Origin: Deltaproteobacteria bacterium
GTDB taxonomy: Bacteria > Myxococcota_A > UBA796 > GCA-2862545
Direction of reading: 5' to 3'
Assembly (NCBI GenBank): GCA_007693595.1
Contig: REDI01000080.1
Coordinates: 1 to 64,000 of the forward strand
DNA: 64,000 bases
In this document: piece after piece, positions 40,870 to 49,934 of the stretch
Layout of the letters: every line of letters starts with the position of its first letter
Position numbering within the stretch: position 1 is the stretch's first letter
Position numbers and translations under genes: made by a program
The notes under the pieces: generated by a model
What the model saw: only the letters and a program-made list of their open reading frames with translations
Told to the model about the DNA's origin: nothing
Databases searched by the model: none

Positions 40870-42744
40870 TCAAAGGTCTGAGACGATCTCGGGCCCGTCG
40901 TCACTCGCCTGAACCCAGAGATATCGATACCCCGCAGGCAGGGTCGCGCTCTCGGTGCTCCCCGAGCGATTGGGCCAGGTGACCGTCACCTCGGCCTCAC
41001 AGGAGGCCCCAAGACCAACGTGCACACGATGTGGGTTTTGGGCCCCATAGTGGCCATAGCCTCCGCCCACCTCGAACGTCTGGACCATGTCATCGGTCGC
41101 GACCTGAACGCGCGCTCCGACCGCGTCTCGGTTGCTACCGAGGGTCCCTTCGAGGTCGATCTGAAGGAAGTTTCCACCCATGACATTTCGGAACATCCGT
41201 ACTTGGGGGCGCTCGTAGCAGTCCGTGGCCCCACTACACCTTGAACGGCTATTTCCGACGATGATGTCAAGAGTGCCGTCCCCGTCAAAATCTGCCACCG
41301 CGACCCCGTGACTCCGGTTGTGTTCGAAGAAATCCGAGGTTTCTACCCTTGTGAACTCTCGTGGAGCGTGCTGATGCCAGAGCAGGGCGCGGGTGCCGGG
41401 GTAGTCGGAGCTGCCGATGAAGATGTCTTTCCAACCATCATTGTCGAAGTCGAACACCGTATTCGTCATATCCCCCTTATCCCAGCTTCCTTGCGGAAGC
41501 TCACGTGTCAGACCCGTGGCTTCATTCCCCGGACGTTCAAAGACCACGTCGGGATCGCCTGTGTTGAACAGGATCTCGGACTCATCCGAGCCCTCCCCGG
41601 CCCACCAATGCTGAATCTCACTGGTAAGAAGGTCTATATGACCATCGTTGTCGATGTCGGCGCAGGTGGTTGCTCCGCTATTGCCGCCATTTCGGAACGG
41701 CTCCCGATCTCGGTCGTCTCGCCAGTTGATGGTTCCACAGGAAATCATTGGACGCGCGGCATTGGCACAGCCCGCCGCGCTGGGATTCGCCTGACAGAAA
41801 CAGAGAAAGAACTGATTGTCGGTGTAGTCTTGGTTGTCGTCGAAGGCGTAGCCCGAAGCGACGGAACGATTGGTGAACTCACCCGAGCCATCGTTGAGCC
41901 AGAGGTGGTTCGGAGCGCGGCCATAGCTCGCGGCGAGCAGCTCCGGCGCGCCATCCCCGTTGAGATCACAGGCGTTGGACGACCAAGCATTGCTGTGGGC
42001 TCGGGCGTTGTTCAGGTCATCGAGGCTGCTCCAGGGGTTCGTCCTGAGCCCTACCTGATCGGTGACCTCGACGAAGCCGCCTGTGCCGTTGCCCCGGTAG
42101 AGGTGATCCTGAGCGGGCGCCCCAGAGACGGAGTTCCGCACGATCCACAAGTCCAGCACCCCGTCACGGTCGTAGTCTACGAAGGTGACCCCGGCGGGGG
42201 CGTCGGTCGAGAGCCGGAAGGGAAGGTCCTCGGAGGCCAGCGAGAAGGTGCCGTCCCCGTTGTTGAGGAGCAGCTCGGTCACGTGGTCGGTCCGATCGCC
42301 GTTCGGGTCGCTCACGGCGGTGATGGCGTCGAGGTCTCCGTCGTTGTCGATGTCACCGAAGGCCACCACGGAGCCGGCGCGGCCCTCACCAGAGGCCCCG
42401 CTTCGGGTGGCCCGGAAGCCGCTCTGCTCGGTCACGTCGATGAAGCCGCGACCCTCGTCGTTCCGGAGCAGCCAAGACCGCCGCCCGCCCTCTTCATCAA
42501 AGCTCTCGGGCGCCCCGTGGGGACCTCGATGGATATGAAGGTCAATCCACCCATCTCCATCGAAGTCTACCGCGACCACCCGAGTCCCCTCGACCCCGAT
42601 CAACCCCCAATCCTCGGTGACCTCCTCGAAGGCCGAGGTGCCGGGGGACCAGCTCGACGTCGCAGAATCGCAGATCGGATCGGGGTAGGTGTTCGAGGAC
42701 CCACAGCCCCACAGAAAGAGGGCGACGGCGAGCGAGCGTGACAT
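40870..42744 (-). CDS. FG-GAP/ASPIC-UnbV lipoprotein (CRTAC1-like)
   Basis: A 624-aa predicted lipoprotein (lipobox LWGC). Several FG-GAP/VCBS-type calcium loops are visible, such as DFDGDGWIDL, DIDNDGDLD, DYDRDGVLD, DIDNDGHIDL, DFDNDGWKD and DFDGDGTLDII, forming a beta-propeller. The C-terminus has an ASPIC/UnbV-like segment (GSNRDAVGARVQV ... VHVGLG). Such proteins are usually extracellular; function unknown. GGAGG precedes the ATG. Confidence 0.85.
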   Translation of the reverse strand: MSRSLAVALFLWGCGSSNTYPDPICDSATSSWSPGTSAFEEVTEDWGLIGVEGTRVVAVDFDGDGWIDLHIHRGPHGAPESFDEEGGRRSWLLRNDEGRGFIDVTEQSGFRATRSGASGEGRAGSVVAFGDIDNDGDLDAITAVSDPNGDRTDHVTELLLNNGDGTFSLASEDLPFRLSTDAPAGVTFVDYDRDGVLDLWIVRNSVSGAPAQDHLYRGNGTGGFVEVTDQVGLRTNPWSSLDDLNNARAHSNAWSSNACDLNGDGAPELLAASYGRAPNHLWLNDGSGEFTNRSVASGYAFDDNQDYTDNQFFLCFCQANPSAAGCANAARPMISCGTINWRDDRDREPFRNGGNSGATTCADIDNDGHIDLLTSEIQHWWAGEGSDESEILFNTGDPDVVFERPGNEATGLTRELPQGSWDKGDMTNTVFDFDNDGWKDIFIGSSDYPGTRALLWHQHAPREFTRVETSDFFEHNRSHGVAVADFDGDGTLDIIVGNSRSRCSGATDCYERPQVRMFRNVMGGNFLQIDLEGTLGSNRDAVGARVQVATDDMVQTFEVGGGYGHYGAQNPHRVHVGLGASCEAEVTVTWPNRSGSTESATLPAGYRYLWVQASDDGPEIVSDL

Positions 42745-42795
42745 GAGGCCTCCAGGCGGTCAGAGACCTGTTGTAGCCTAAGCGGGCGACCGCTG

Positions 42796-44070
42796 TCAGC
42801 GCGCCGCAGCGATCTCGGTAGCTGCCGCCGCGACCGGCGTCTGCGTAGACCAAGCCTGGCGGTACGAGATCACGAGCGCGAGCCCGAGCCCCGACACGAG
42901 CGCGGCCGCCAGCACCGCAGGGACCTGGAAGGCACTCTCGACCATCAGCGCGCCCACCACCACCGGGACGGTGAGGTGGCGAAGCCCCTCGCTCACCACC
43001 CCCACCCGGCGACGATGAAAGAGCTGGGCCCAGGACCACGTGGCCCAGAGCACGGAGCCTCCAAGCAACGCGAGCCAGAGGTAGCTCGCGTGGTCCTCCA
43101 TCAACAACAGCCAGACCACCCCGCCCGTTCCGACCAGGGCAAACTGACCGAGCACGTACCAGACCACGCCCGCAGCGAGGGGAACGTCCCACTTCTGGAA
43201 GGTCGAGGCGTCGACCTCGGGGATCTCTTTCGTGCCTTCGGGGCTCCACTCGGGGGGTGCGAAGAGCACCCAGACTCGATCCTGCCACCGCTCGGCGCGA
43301 CGAGCCATCTGCCACATGCGGGACCAGTAGTGAAAGTTGGCCCAGACGGGATCGAAGCTCTCGAGCACATCGACCGTGCCGTAGACCGGCTCTTCGGTCT
43401 CTTCGACGAAGGTGCCAAACAGCCGATCCCAGATGATCAATATGCCAGCGTGGTTCTTATCGATGTAGGCTGGGTTGATACCGTGGTGGACGCGGTGATG
43501 CGAGGGCGTATTGAGGACCCACTCCAGCGGTCCCAGCTTCCCGACCGTGCGGGTGTGGATCCAGAACTGGTACAGGGTGTTGAGTGCACCTGAGATCAAG
43601 AAGACGACAGGGTGGATGCCCAGGACGGCCAGCGGAAGGTAATAGGGCAGCGACGTGAGGTTCGTGAACAAGGCCTGACGGAGCGCGACCGCGAGGTTGT
43701 ACTCTTGACTCTGATGATGCACGACGTGTGCCGCCCACAGAAAGTTGACCCGGTGAGAGTGTCGATGCCACCAATAATATTGGTGATCGACCAAGAGCAT
43801 CGCGATCAGCCAAGACCACGGCGACATAGGCTCGAAGGGGTAGACGACAGACCAGATCGGCTCGCTGAGATGATAGAGCCCCGTATAGAGCACCAGGCCG
43901 ACGATCCCGGTGAAGACCTTGGCGACCTGGCTGCCGACCCCACACGAGATCGCCGAGATCGCATCGTTGAACCGTAAGTAGTCGGGGCGACCCTGCCAGC
44001 GAGCCACCAGGACCTCCAGCCCGATGAGCGCGAAGAACACAGGAATGGCCAACGCGATGAGGTTGATCAT
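42796..44070 (-). CDS. Fatty acid hydroxylase-superfamily membrane protein (alkylglycerol monooxygenase-like)
   Basis: A 424-aa integral membrane di-iron enzyme candidate. Histidine boxes HRHSH, HVVHH and HRVHH are all present and spaced as in the sterol desaturase/fatty acid hydroxylase superfamily. The long C-terminal membrane region (several segments from about 290) and overall length are like alkylglycerol monooxygenase (TMEM195) rather than short C4-sterol oxidases. Expected to oxidise an ether lipid or fatty-acyl chain. Start: ATG 44070 after GGAGGG; divergent from the alpha/beta hydrolase across 52 bp. Confidence 0.85.
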   Translation of the reverse strand: MINLIALAIPVFFALIGLEVLVARWQGRPDYLRFNDAISAISCGVGSQVAKVFTGIVGLVLYTGLYHLSEPIWSVVYPFEPMSPWSWLIAMLLVDHQYYWWHRHSHRVNFLWAAHVVHHQSQEYNLAVALRQALFTNLTSLPYYLPLAVLGIHPVVFLISGALNTLYQFWIHTRTVGKLGPLEWVLNTPSHHRVHHGINPAYIDKNHAGILIIWDRLFGTFVEETEEPVYGTVDVLESFDPVWANFHYWSRMWQMARRAERWQDRVWVLFAPPEWSPEGTKEIPEVDASTFQKWDVPLAAGVVWYVLGQFALVGTGGVVWLLLMEDHASYLWLALLGGSVLWATWSWAQLFHRRRVGVVSEGLRHLTVPVVVGALMVESAFQVPAVLAAALVSGLGLALVISYRQAWSTQTPVAAAATEIAAAR

Positions 44071-44122
44071 CAATCCCTCCAGTCGACATCATGCCCGAGG
44101 GCGCGAGCAGGTCGCCAGTATA

Positions 44123-45175
44123 ATGACATTCTTGTCAGTTTTCCAGCGCGTCCGCTGGGCGATAAGCCTGCTGCTCTTGTCGCTCGGTCTGCTCAGCACG
44201 GCGTGCGGCCACAAGAGACTCCCCTCCAATATGGATCCCGCACAGACGCTCGACGTGCAGACCAGCGATGGCTGGACCCTCCAGCTCTTCCACCACGGCG
44301 GCGAAGGGCCGCCGGTGCTGCTCGTCCACGGCATGTCGGCGAACCACTACAACTGGGACTACCGCGCCGAGGTCTCGCCGATCCCTGCCCTGCGCGAGGC
44401 CGGCTACAGCGTGTGGGTGGGCAGCCTCCGGGGCGATAGCGGCACAGAGCCCCCCGACGAGGGCTCGCCGACCGGCATCACCTTCGATCACCACGCCAAG
44501 TATGACGCTCCCGCACTCATCGACGAGGTCCTTGAACGGACGGGTGCGACCGATCTGCTCTGGATTGGGCACAGCATGGGGGGGATGCTTCTCTACACCT
44601 CTGCTCTCGACCATGGCTCCAAGATCCGCGCGGGGATCGCGGTCGCCTCTCCGGCCACCTTCCAGGCGCACCGCAAGAACTACGGCTCTCTTCGGAGCTT
44701 CGGCTTCCTGGTCGCCGCGCGCCGAGGCCGAGTGCCCATGCGCGCCTTCGTCCGCCTCGGGCTGGTCCGAACGCGTCCGGTCATCCGTCAGCTCGGCAAT
44801 CCCGACAACCTCGACCGCGAGGTGATGGCGGGCATGTCCACACAGGCCCTCGAGAACCTCCCGCGCGCGACGGTCCGACAGGCGCGTCAGTGGATGCGCG
44901 CCCGCGACTTGGTCCGCCTCGACGGCACGCCCTGGCTCGACCGTGCCACCCAGTCCGAGGTGCCGCTCCTCGTCATGGGAGCGGTCGACGATCACATCGC
45001 CGCCGAGCAGGACGTCGCGCACGCCTGCCGAATCTTCGCCAACTGCCGATACCTGCGCCTAGGGACCTCGACCGGGTTCGCCGTGGACTACGGTCACATC
45101 GATCCCGTGCTCGGGATCTCGGCCCCCGACGAGATCTATCCGATCATTCTCCGCTTTCTCGAGGAGCACCGCTGA
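44123..45175 (+). CDS. Alpha/beta hydrolase lipoprotein
   Basis: A 350-aa predicted lipoprotein (lipobox LSTAC). The hydrolase fold shows an oxyanion loop LLVHGMSANHYNWD, the nucleophile elbow GHSMGG and a C-terminal DDHIA/VDYGHID region with candidate Asp and His. The pattern is like bacterial lipases of the abhydrolase family. The ATG at 44123 overlaps a TATAAT (44119-44124), so an alternative TTG at 44132 cannot be excluded. The 3' end overlaps the convergent ammonia-lyase paralogue by 32 bp. Confidence 0.82.
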   Translation: MTFLSVFQRVRWAISLLLLSLGLLSTACGHKRLPSNMDPAQTLDVQTSDGWTLQLFHHGGEGPPVLLVHGMSANHYNWDYRAEVSPIPALREAGYSVWVGSLRGDSGTEPPDEGSPTGITFDHHAKYDAPALIDEVLERTGATDLLWIGHSMGGMLLYTSALDHGSKIRAGIAVASPATFQAHRKNYGSLRSFGFLVAARRGRVPMRAFVRLGLVRTRPVIRQLGNPDNLDREVMAGMSTQALENLPRATVRQARQWMRARDLVRLDGTPWLDRATQSEVPLLVMGAVDDHIAAEQDVAHACRIFANCRYLRLGTSTGFAVDYGHIDPVLGISAPDEIYPIILRFLEEHR

Positions 45176-46691
45176 AGGCCTGCCGGCCCGCAAACACGCC
45201 CGCAGACACCGCCTCGCCCAAGGCCACCAGATCGGGGTGGAGCACCCGATCATCTTCCCATCGCGAGACCCGCTCCCGCACCGCCCGCCAGGCGCACAGG
45301 GTGCCTCGACCGGGGATGCTCGGGGTCACCTCGATCATCTCACCCGCGCCATCGACCGCCTCACCCGCGAGGTGGAAGTCGAGGCCCTGGGCCGCGCACA
45401 AGAGCTCGATCGCCAGAACATCGGCGAGACACCGCGCCACCCGCGCCGCCGCGTCCGCCGCGATCGGCCCCATACTCACATGATCCTCTCGATGCTGGAC
45501 GGTCGGGAGCGAGTCGACCGAGGCTGGATGGGAGAGCCCCTTGCACTCGCTGACCAGGGAGGCCGCCGTATACTGAGCCAGCATCAGGCCGCTGTTGATG
45601 CCTGTGCTTCGAAGGAGGAAGGACGGAAGCCCCGAGAGCTGGCCGTAGGTCATGCGGAAGGTGCGCCGCTCCGAGATCGAGGCCACCTGGGTCAGCGCGA
45701 CCTTGAGGTAGTCGAGCGCCAAGGCGACGGGTGCACCATGGAAGTTACCGGCTTCAACCAGCCCCTCCTCGGGCAGCACGAGCGGGTTGTCACACGCCCC
45801 GTTGAGCTCCCGACAGACGACGGCCCAGGCATGATCCATGGCCTCGCGCGCCGCCCCGAGCACCGCGGGTGTGCAGCGGATCGAGAAGGGATCTGGGCGG
45901 CGTCCGCTCACGCACAAGCTCGACCCGCCCAGGAGCGCGCGCATGCGGCGCGCGACCGCCACCGGGCCAGGGTGCCGGCGAGCCGAGAGGGCAGCCTCGG
46001 ACAAGCAGCCGAGGTCTGCCCGGACGACCTCGAACGACATCGCGGCCGCGACCTCGGCCGTGTCGAGCAAGCGCTCTGCCAGCGCCAGGGTCAGCGCCGC
46101 GCTCGCCGTGGTCAGGGTGGCGCCGTTGATGAGCGAGAGCGCCTCCTTGGGGTTGAGGTGCGCGACCGGAAGGCCCTGGAGGGCCCGATCTGCGTCGAGG
46201 AGCTGCCCATCACGCCACGCGCGACCTCCGAAGCCGCAGCAGACCCACATCAGGTGCGCGAGCTGCGGGCACCCCGCCGCCCCGACGCTCCCTTGGCGAG
46301 GCACATAGGGCACCAGACCGCCCTCCAGCTGCGCGAGGAGGGTGTCGACGATGTGGGGGCGTACCCCAGAATAGCCAGTGGCGAGCACGTTGATCCGACA
46401 TGCGAGTAAGGCCCGAACCTCAGAGGGCTCCAGCGGATCGCCGACACCAGCACAGTGGCCTCGGAGAAAGGCGCGCACCTGATCCTCGGGGGCCGAGGGC
46501 GCCTCGTGATCCGACAGCCAAGCCCACTTCGAGGCGAGCACGTCGGCGACCGGCCGCGCCTGAAGCTGTTCGGCGCTCCGAGCCATGCGAGCTCGCGCCT
46601 CGGGAGCGAGCGTCACCGGAGCCCCGGCCGCGATGGTCGCGACCTCTCGTGGACCGAGACGCTGTCCGTCGAGCACGATCGGGGTCTGCAT
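45144..46691 (-). CDS. Ammonia-lyase paralogue lacking MIO-forming and catalytic residues (pseudoenzyme)
   Basis: A 515-aa protein of the histidine/phenylalanine ammonia-lyase fold. The MIO triad, Ala/Ser-Ser-Gly in active enzymes, is Ala138-Ala139-Gly140 (GSVGAAGCPQLAHL), so no serine can cyclise into the electrophilic prosthetic group. The catalytic Y-G-V-N-T-G loop is absent from the N-terminus, and the second tyrosine is Phe (PDPFSIRC, against QDAYSIRC in the neighbour). Structural residues including NFHGAP and the REDHVSM loop are kept. It overlaps the stop of the active copy as TGATG, so the two are co-translated. A role as a regulatory or scaffold subunit in mixed tetramers is inference. 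Confidence 0.85.
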   Translation of the reverse strand: MQTPIVLDGQRLGPREVATIAAGAPVTLAPEARARMARSAEQLQARPVADVLASKWAWLSDHEAPSAPEDQVRAFLRGHCAGVGDPLEPSEVRALLACRINVLATGYSGVRPHIVDTLLAQLEGGLVPYVPRQGSVGAAGCPQLAHLMWVCCGFGGRAWRDGQLLDADRALQGLPVAHLNPKEALSLINGATLTTASAALTLALAERLLDTAEVAAAMSFEVVRADLGCLSEAALSARRHPGPVAVARRMRALLGGSSLCVSGRRPDPFSIRCTPAVLGAAREAMDHAWAVVCRELNGACDNPLVLPEEGLVEAGNFHGAPVALALDYLKVALTQVASISERRTFRMTYGQLSGLPSFLLRSTGINSGLMLAQYTAASLVSECKGLSHPASVDSLPTVQHREDHVSMGPIAADAAARVARCLADVLAIELLCAAQGLDFHLAGEAVDGAGEMIEVTPSIPGRGTLCAWRAVRERVSRWEDDRVLHPDLVALGEAVSAGVFAGRQAFSGAPRESGE

Positions 46692-48292
46692 CAGAGCACC
46701 TCCGGCAGCGGCCCGAGCTCAGACTCGACCGCGTCGACGATGCGTCCCTCCGCCACCGCCTGAGCCAAGGCGGCGATCTCATCGCCAGGTAGCTCCCCAG
46801 CCTCGCTGAGCACGAGGGAGATCTCGCGAAGCGCTGTTTGGGTGCCCTGCCCGAAGGTGAGGCTGGGGTCCTCGGCCCGACGATGGGCCAGCGCGCTCGC
46901 GGCGGTGAGCAGCTCGATGGCGACGACCTGCTGGGAATGGGTCACGATGCGGCGCGCGCGCCGTGCCGCAGTGGTGGACATGGCGACCACGTCCTCCTGG
47001 TCCTCGCAGGTGGGGATACTGTCGGCGCTGGCAGGCCAGCAGAGCGCCCGGTTCGCCGCGACCAGGGAGGCGGCTGTGGTCTGCGGGACCATCAAGCCGA
47101 GGCCCGGTCGATCCCGGTGGACGAGCAGCGGAGGCAGGCGAGAGGAGAGCGATCCGGTCGTCAAGCGGTAGATCCGACGCTCGCTGAGCGCGGCGAGCTC
47201 CGAGACCGCCAGCTTGAGATGATCGGCGGCCATCCCGACAGGTTCACCATGGAACATCCCCGCAGAAAAAGCCTTGTTGTCGCCCTCCCCGTCGAGGAGG
47301 ATCAAGGGGTTGTCGGTGGCGGCATTGAGCTCGACCGCAATCTGCTCGGCGGCGAAGCGCACCCCGTCACGCACGGCCCCCAAAATCTGAGGCGTACAGC
47401 GAATGCTGTAGGCGTCCTGGACCTTCTCGGCCATCGAGTCGATCAGTGTGCTACCCGACAGCAAGGCCCGGAGCGCTCCGGCGCTCGCGATCGCTCCAGG
47501 ATAAGGACGCATCGCGTGGACCGAGGGGTGGAGCGCGCGGGTGACGCCACGCACCGCCTCCCAGGACATCGCCGCCGCGACCTCGGCCGCGTGGACCAAC
47601 CGAGCCGCGTCGACGCAGGCGAGCCCGGCGAGTGCGGTGGTTAGCTGCGCCCCATTGGTGATGGCGAGCCCTTCCTTGGGGCCAGGCACCAGCCGCGCGA
47701 TGCCCGCCCGCCGCATCGCCTCGGCCCCAGCGAGGAGCGTGCCCTGAAACCAGGCCTGACCCGAGGGCTCATCTTGGCCATCGGGTCCGCGGAAGAGCAC
47801 CAGCCCCAGGTGGGAGAGCGGCGCCAGATCCCCCGAGGAGCCACAAGAACCCTGAGACGGAACGACCGGCACAACCCCCCGCCGCAACATGGCGAGCAAG
47901 GTGTGGACGAGCGCGGGCCGGCACCCCGAGACACCCTTGGCCAGCGCGTTCGCCCGAAGGACCATCATGGCCCGCACGACCTCGGGCGCGCAGGGAGGGC
48001 CCACCCCCGCGGCGTGAGAGCGGACCAGGTTCCAGGAGAGCGCCCGGATCTGATCGCCGTCGATCCGCATCCGGGCAAGGGAGCCGTAGCCCGTATTGAC
48101 TCCATAAACGGCGAGAGGGTCGCCCGCTGCGTCGCGCAGAGTGCCCGCTGCCGCGTCGCGAACCCACCGCAGGCTGGCCGCCATGCGCCGCTCGGCCTCG
48201 GGGCAGAGCGTGGCCTCGACCCCGTCACGCGCGACGGCGATGAGGCCAGCAAAGCCCAAGCTCCCGCCGTCGATCACGACCGCATCGGTCAT
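46691..48292 (-). CDS. hutH: Histidine ammonia-lyase-like enzyme
   Basis: A 533-aa enzyme of the MIO family with an intact active site: Tyr63 in VYGVNTGYG, MIO triad Ser152-Ser153-Gly154 (GSCGSSGDLAPLSHL), YSIRC and the QED loop. The SH pair at 92-93 (LVRSHAAGVG) is the histidine-type selectivity motif, whereas tyrosine or phenylalanine lyases carry HL or FL there. It should convert L-histidine to urocanate and ammonia. No hutU or hutI is adjacent. Start: the ATG at 48292 overlaps the upstream stop in an ATGA. The following gene is a catalytically dead paralogue. Confidence 0.87.
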   Translation of the reverse strand: MTDAVVIDGGSLGFAGLIAVARDGVEATLCPEAERRMAASLRWVRDAAAGTLRDAAGDPLAVYGVNTGYGSLARMRIDGDQIRALSWNLVRSHAAGVGPPCAPEVVRAMMVLRANALAKGVSGCRPALVHTLLAMLRRGVVPVVPSQGSCGSSGDLAPLSHLGLVLFRGPDGQDEPSGQAWFQGTLLAGAEAMRRAGIARLVPGPKEGLAITNGAQLTTALAGLACVDAARLVHAAEVAAAMSWEAVRGVTRALHPSVHAMRPYPGAIASAGALRALLSGSTLIDSMAEKVQDAYSIRCTPQILGAVRDGVRFAAEQIAVELNAATDNPLILLDGEGDNKAFSAGMFHGEPVGMAADHLKLAVSELAALSERRIYRLTTGSLSSRLPPLLVHRDRPGLGLMVPQTTAASLVAANRALCWPASADSIPTCEDQEDVVAMSTTAARRARRIVTHSQQVVAIELLTAASALAHRRAEDPSLTFGQGTQTALREISLVLSEAGELPGDEIAALAQAVAEGRIVDAVESELGPLPEVL

Positions 48293-49050
48293 GGGCCGCC
48301 ACACGATAGCGAAGGCTGCTCCTCGAAACTCCGCAGGACGGCCTCGCCCTCGAGACCCACCACCGACACCACAGCTCGAAAGGAAGCTCCACCGCCATCG
48401 CCCGCGATCACGAGATCCGGGTGACCGTCCCCGTCGAGATCGGCCCGGGCGATGACCGTGATCTCGACAGGAGCCGAAGAGCCACGTCGGAGAACCAGCC
48501 CCGACGCGAGGTTCGAGGCGTCACTGCTCGCGATGGCGACCCCGACCTGGTCTCCTCGCTCCCCCACGATCGCCTGCCAAGGCGGCCCGTTCCAGCGCAG
48601 CTTGGTGACGGCGCGCACCCGGATCCCCTGGTGGAGAGTCGGATCCTTCTGCGCACCGCCAGGCACGACCCCCTCGGGAGGACCAAGGATCTCGGCCAGC
48701 CGCCAGCCGGCACGCTCAACGACCGAGGCCGCAACCATGGGGGGCGGCGCGTAGGCCTCGGGCTCGGCCCCTGGGACAAAGAGCACTCCCGGCCCCTCAA
48801 AGGCCACGGCGCCACCGCAAGGCTCCGCGGGCTGGGCGGCCACCATGCCCTCGCGCCGCATCAACCCACCCTCGCCTTCGACCCCAGGCACCACGGCGCG
48901 ACCGTCCACGTTCCACGCCGCGGACCACGCCAGCGGCGCGAGATCCTCAGCAGACATGGGAGCAAAGTGATCTTCCGGCAGCTCTGCTGGCGTCTCCGCC
49001 GTGCCCCCCAGGGTGCACCCGATCAGAATCATTGGCGATAGTGCACGCAT
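48289..49050 (-). CDS. Lipoprotein with a single FG-GAP-like calcium loop
   Basis: A 253-aa predicted lipoprotein (signal ending LIGC). The C-terminal region has one FG-GAP-like loop (RADLDGDGHPDLVIAGD). The rest was not recognised. GAGAG precedes the ATG at 49050. The stop overlaps hutH by ATGA, so it is the first gene of a three-gene operon with the two ammonia-lyase homologues. The link between an exported protein and cytoplasmic lyases is unclear. Confidence 0.68.
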   Translation of the reverse strand: MRALSPMILIGCTLGGTAETPAELPEDHFAPMSAEDLAPLAWSAAWNVDGRAVVPGVEGEGGLMRREGMVAAQPAEPCGGAVAFEGPGVLFVPGAEPEAYAPPPMVAASVVERAGWRLAEILGPPEGVVPGGAQKDPTLHQGIRVRAVTKLRWNGPPWQAIVGERGDQVGVAIASSDASNLASGLVLRRGSSAPVEITVIARADLDGDGHPDLVIAGDGGGASFRAVVSVVGLEGEAVLRSFEEQPSLSCGGP

Positions 49051-49111
49051 AGCTCTCTCTCGATACGAACCCACAAGACAGATCCAGACCAGGGGGGTAG
49101 CCAGGATCACG

Positions 49112-49873
49112 ATGTCGGGCGACGAACTCTACCGCGATCCCCTCTTGTATGATCTGGAGTACGACGACCAGGTCGAAGACGCGGTCTATTATGCCCGCAT
49201 CGCCTCTCAGGCGCGAGGCCCCGTTCTGGAGCTCGGCTGTGGCACCGGGCGCATCACCCTGCCGATGGCCCGTGCCGGGGCGAGGGTCACAGCAGTCGAC
49301 CAGGCCGCTGCGATGCTCGAGCGACTCTCCGACCGCCTCGTCTCAGAGACCCAGGACGTGCGCAACCGGGTGGAGATCGTGCGTGCGAACTTCCTGGACC
49401 TTGGGTTCGAGCAACGCTTCCCGCTCGTCGTGCTCCCTTTCAACACCCTGCACCACTGCCACACCCACCACGACGTGCTGGCCCTGCTGCGAGGGGTCCG
49501 CCGCGCGCTGGTCCCCGAAGGGCGGTTCGTGCTCGACTGCTACCTGCCCGATCCTAGCCTCTACGCCCGCGATCCCAACGCGCGCTACGAGGAGCGCGTC
49601 TTCGTCCACCCACACTCCGGCGCGCGGCTCCAGAGCTGGGAGGCCGGCTCCTACGATGCCCTCACGCAGATCCACGAGGTCCGCTACATCTACCGGCACC
49701 CTGAGGGCCAAGAACGCACGGTCACGCTGCGCCTGCGCATGTTCTATCCGCAGGAGCTGCGAGCGCTCCTAGACTGGGGCGGCTTCCGGATCGTCCACGA
49801 GGCCGAAGACTTCGAGGGAAGACCCCTCCAAGCCCACAGCCTGAAGTGGGTCTTGGTGCTCGAGCCACGCTGA
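49112..49873 (+). CDS. Class I SAM-dependent methyltransferase
   Basis: A 253-aa protein with the Rossmann methyltransferase motifs VLELGCGTGRITLPMA (SAM-binding loop), VTAVDQ, and NFLDL followed by NTLHHC at motif IV and LVPEGRFVLDCYLPDP at motif V-VI. Substrate not predictable. The ATG at 49112 is preferred because the SAM loop sits at the usual distance; a longer frame begins in the opposite gene's region. It is divergent from the lipoprotein that leads the lyase operon (61 bp gap). Confidence 0.85.
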   Translation: MSGDELYRDPLLYDLEYDDQVEDAVYYARIASQARGPVLELGCGTGRITLPMARAGARVTAVDQAAAMLERLSDRLVSETQDVRNRVEIVRANFLDLGFEQRFPLVVLPFNTLHHCHTHHDVLALLRGVRRALVPEGRFVLDCYLPDPSLYARDPNARYEERVFVHPHSGARLQSWEAGSYDALTQIHEVRYIYRHPEGQERTVTLRLRMFYPQELRALLDWGGFRIVHEAEDFEGRPLQAHSLKWVLVLEPR

Positions 49874-49934
49874 AGCCGAGGCTCCGATCGCGAGGCGGGC
49901 GACGAGACGCCCCGGCCGCCCCCACGCAGGCCGC

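Noticed and set aside
44119-44124. TATAAT as a -10 promoter element
   Set aside because: It overlaps the likely ATG of the hydrolase gene and has no -35 at 16-18 bp, so it is probably chance; noted with the gene in case translation starts later.
46691-48292. Tyrosine or phenylalanine ammonia-lyase
   Set aside because: The selectivity pair is SH as in histidine lyases, not HL or FL.
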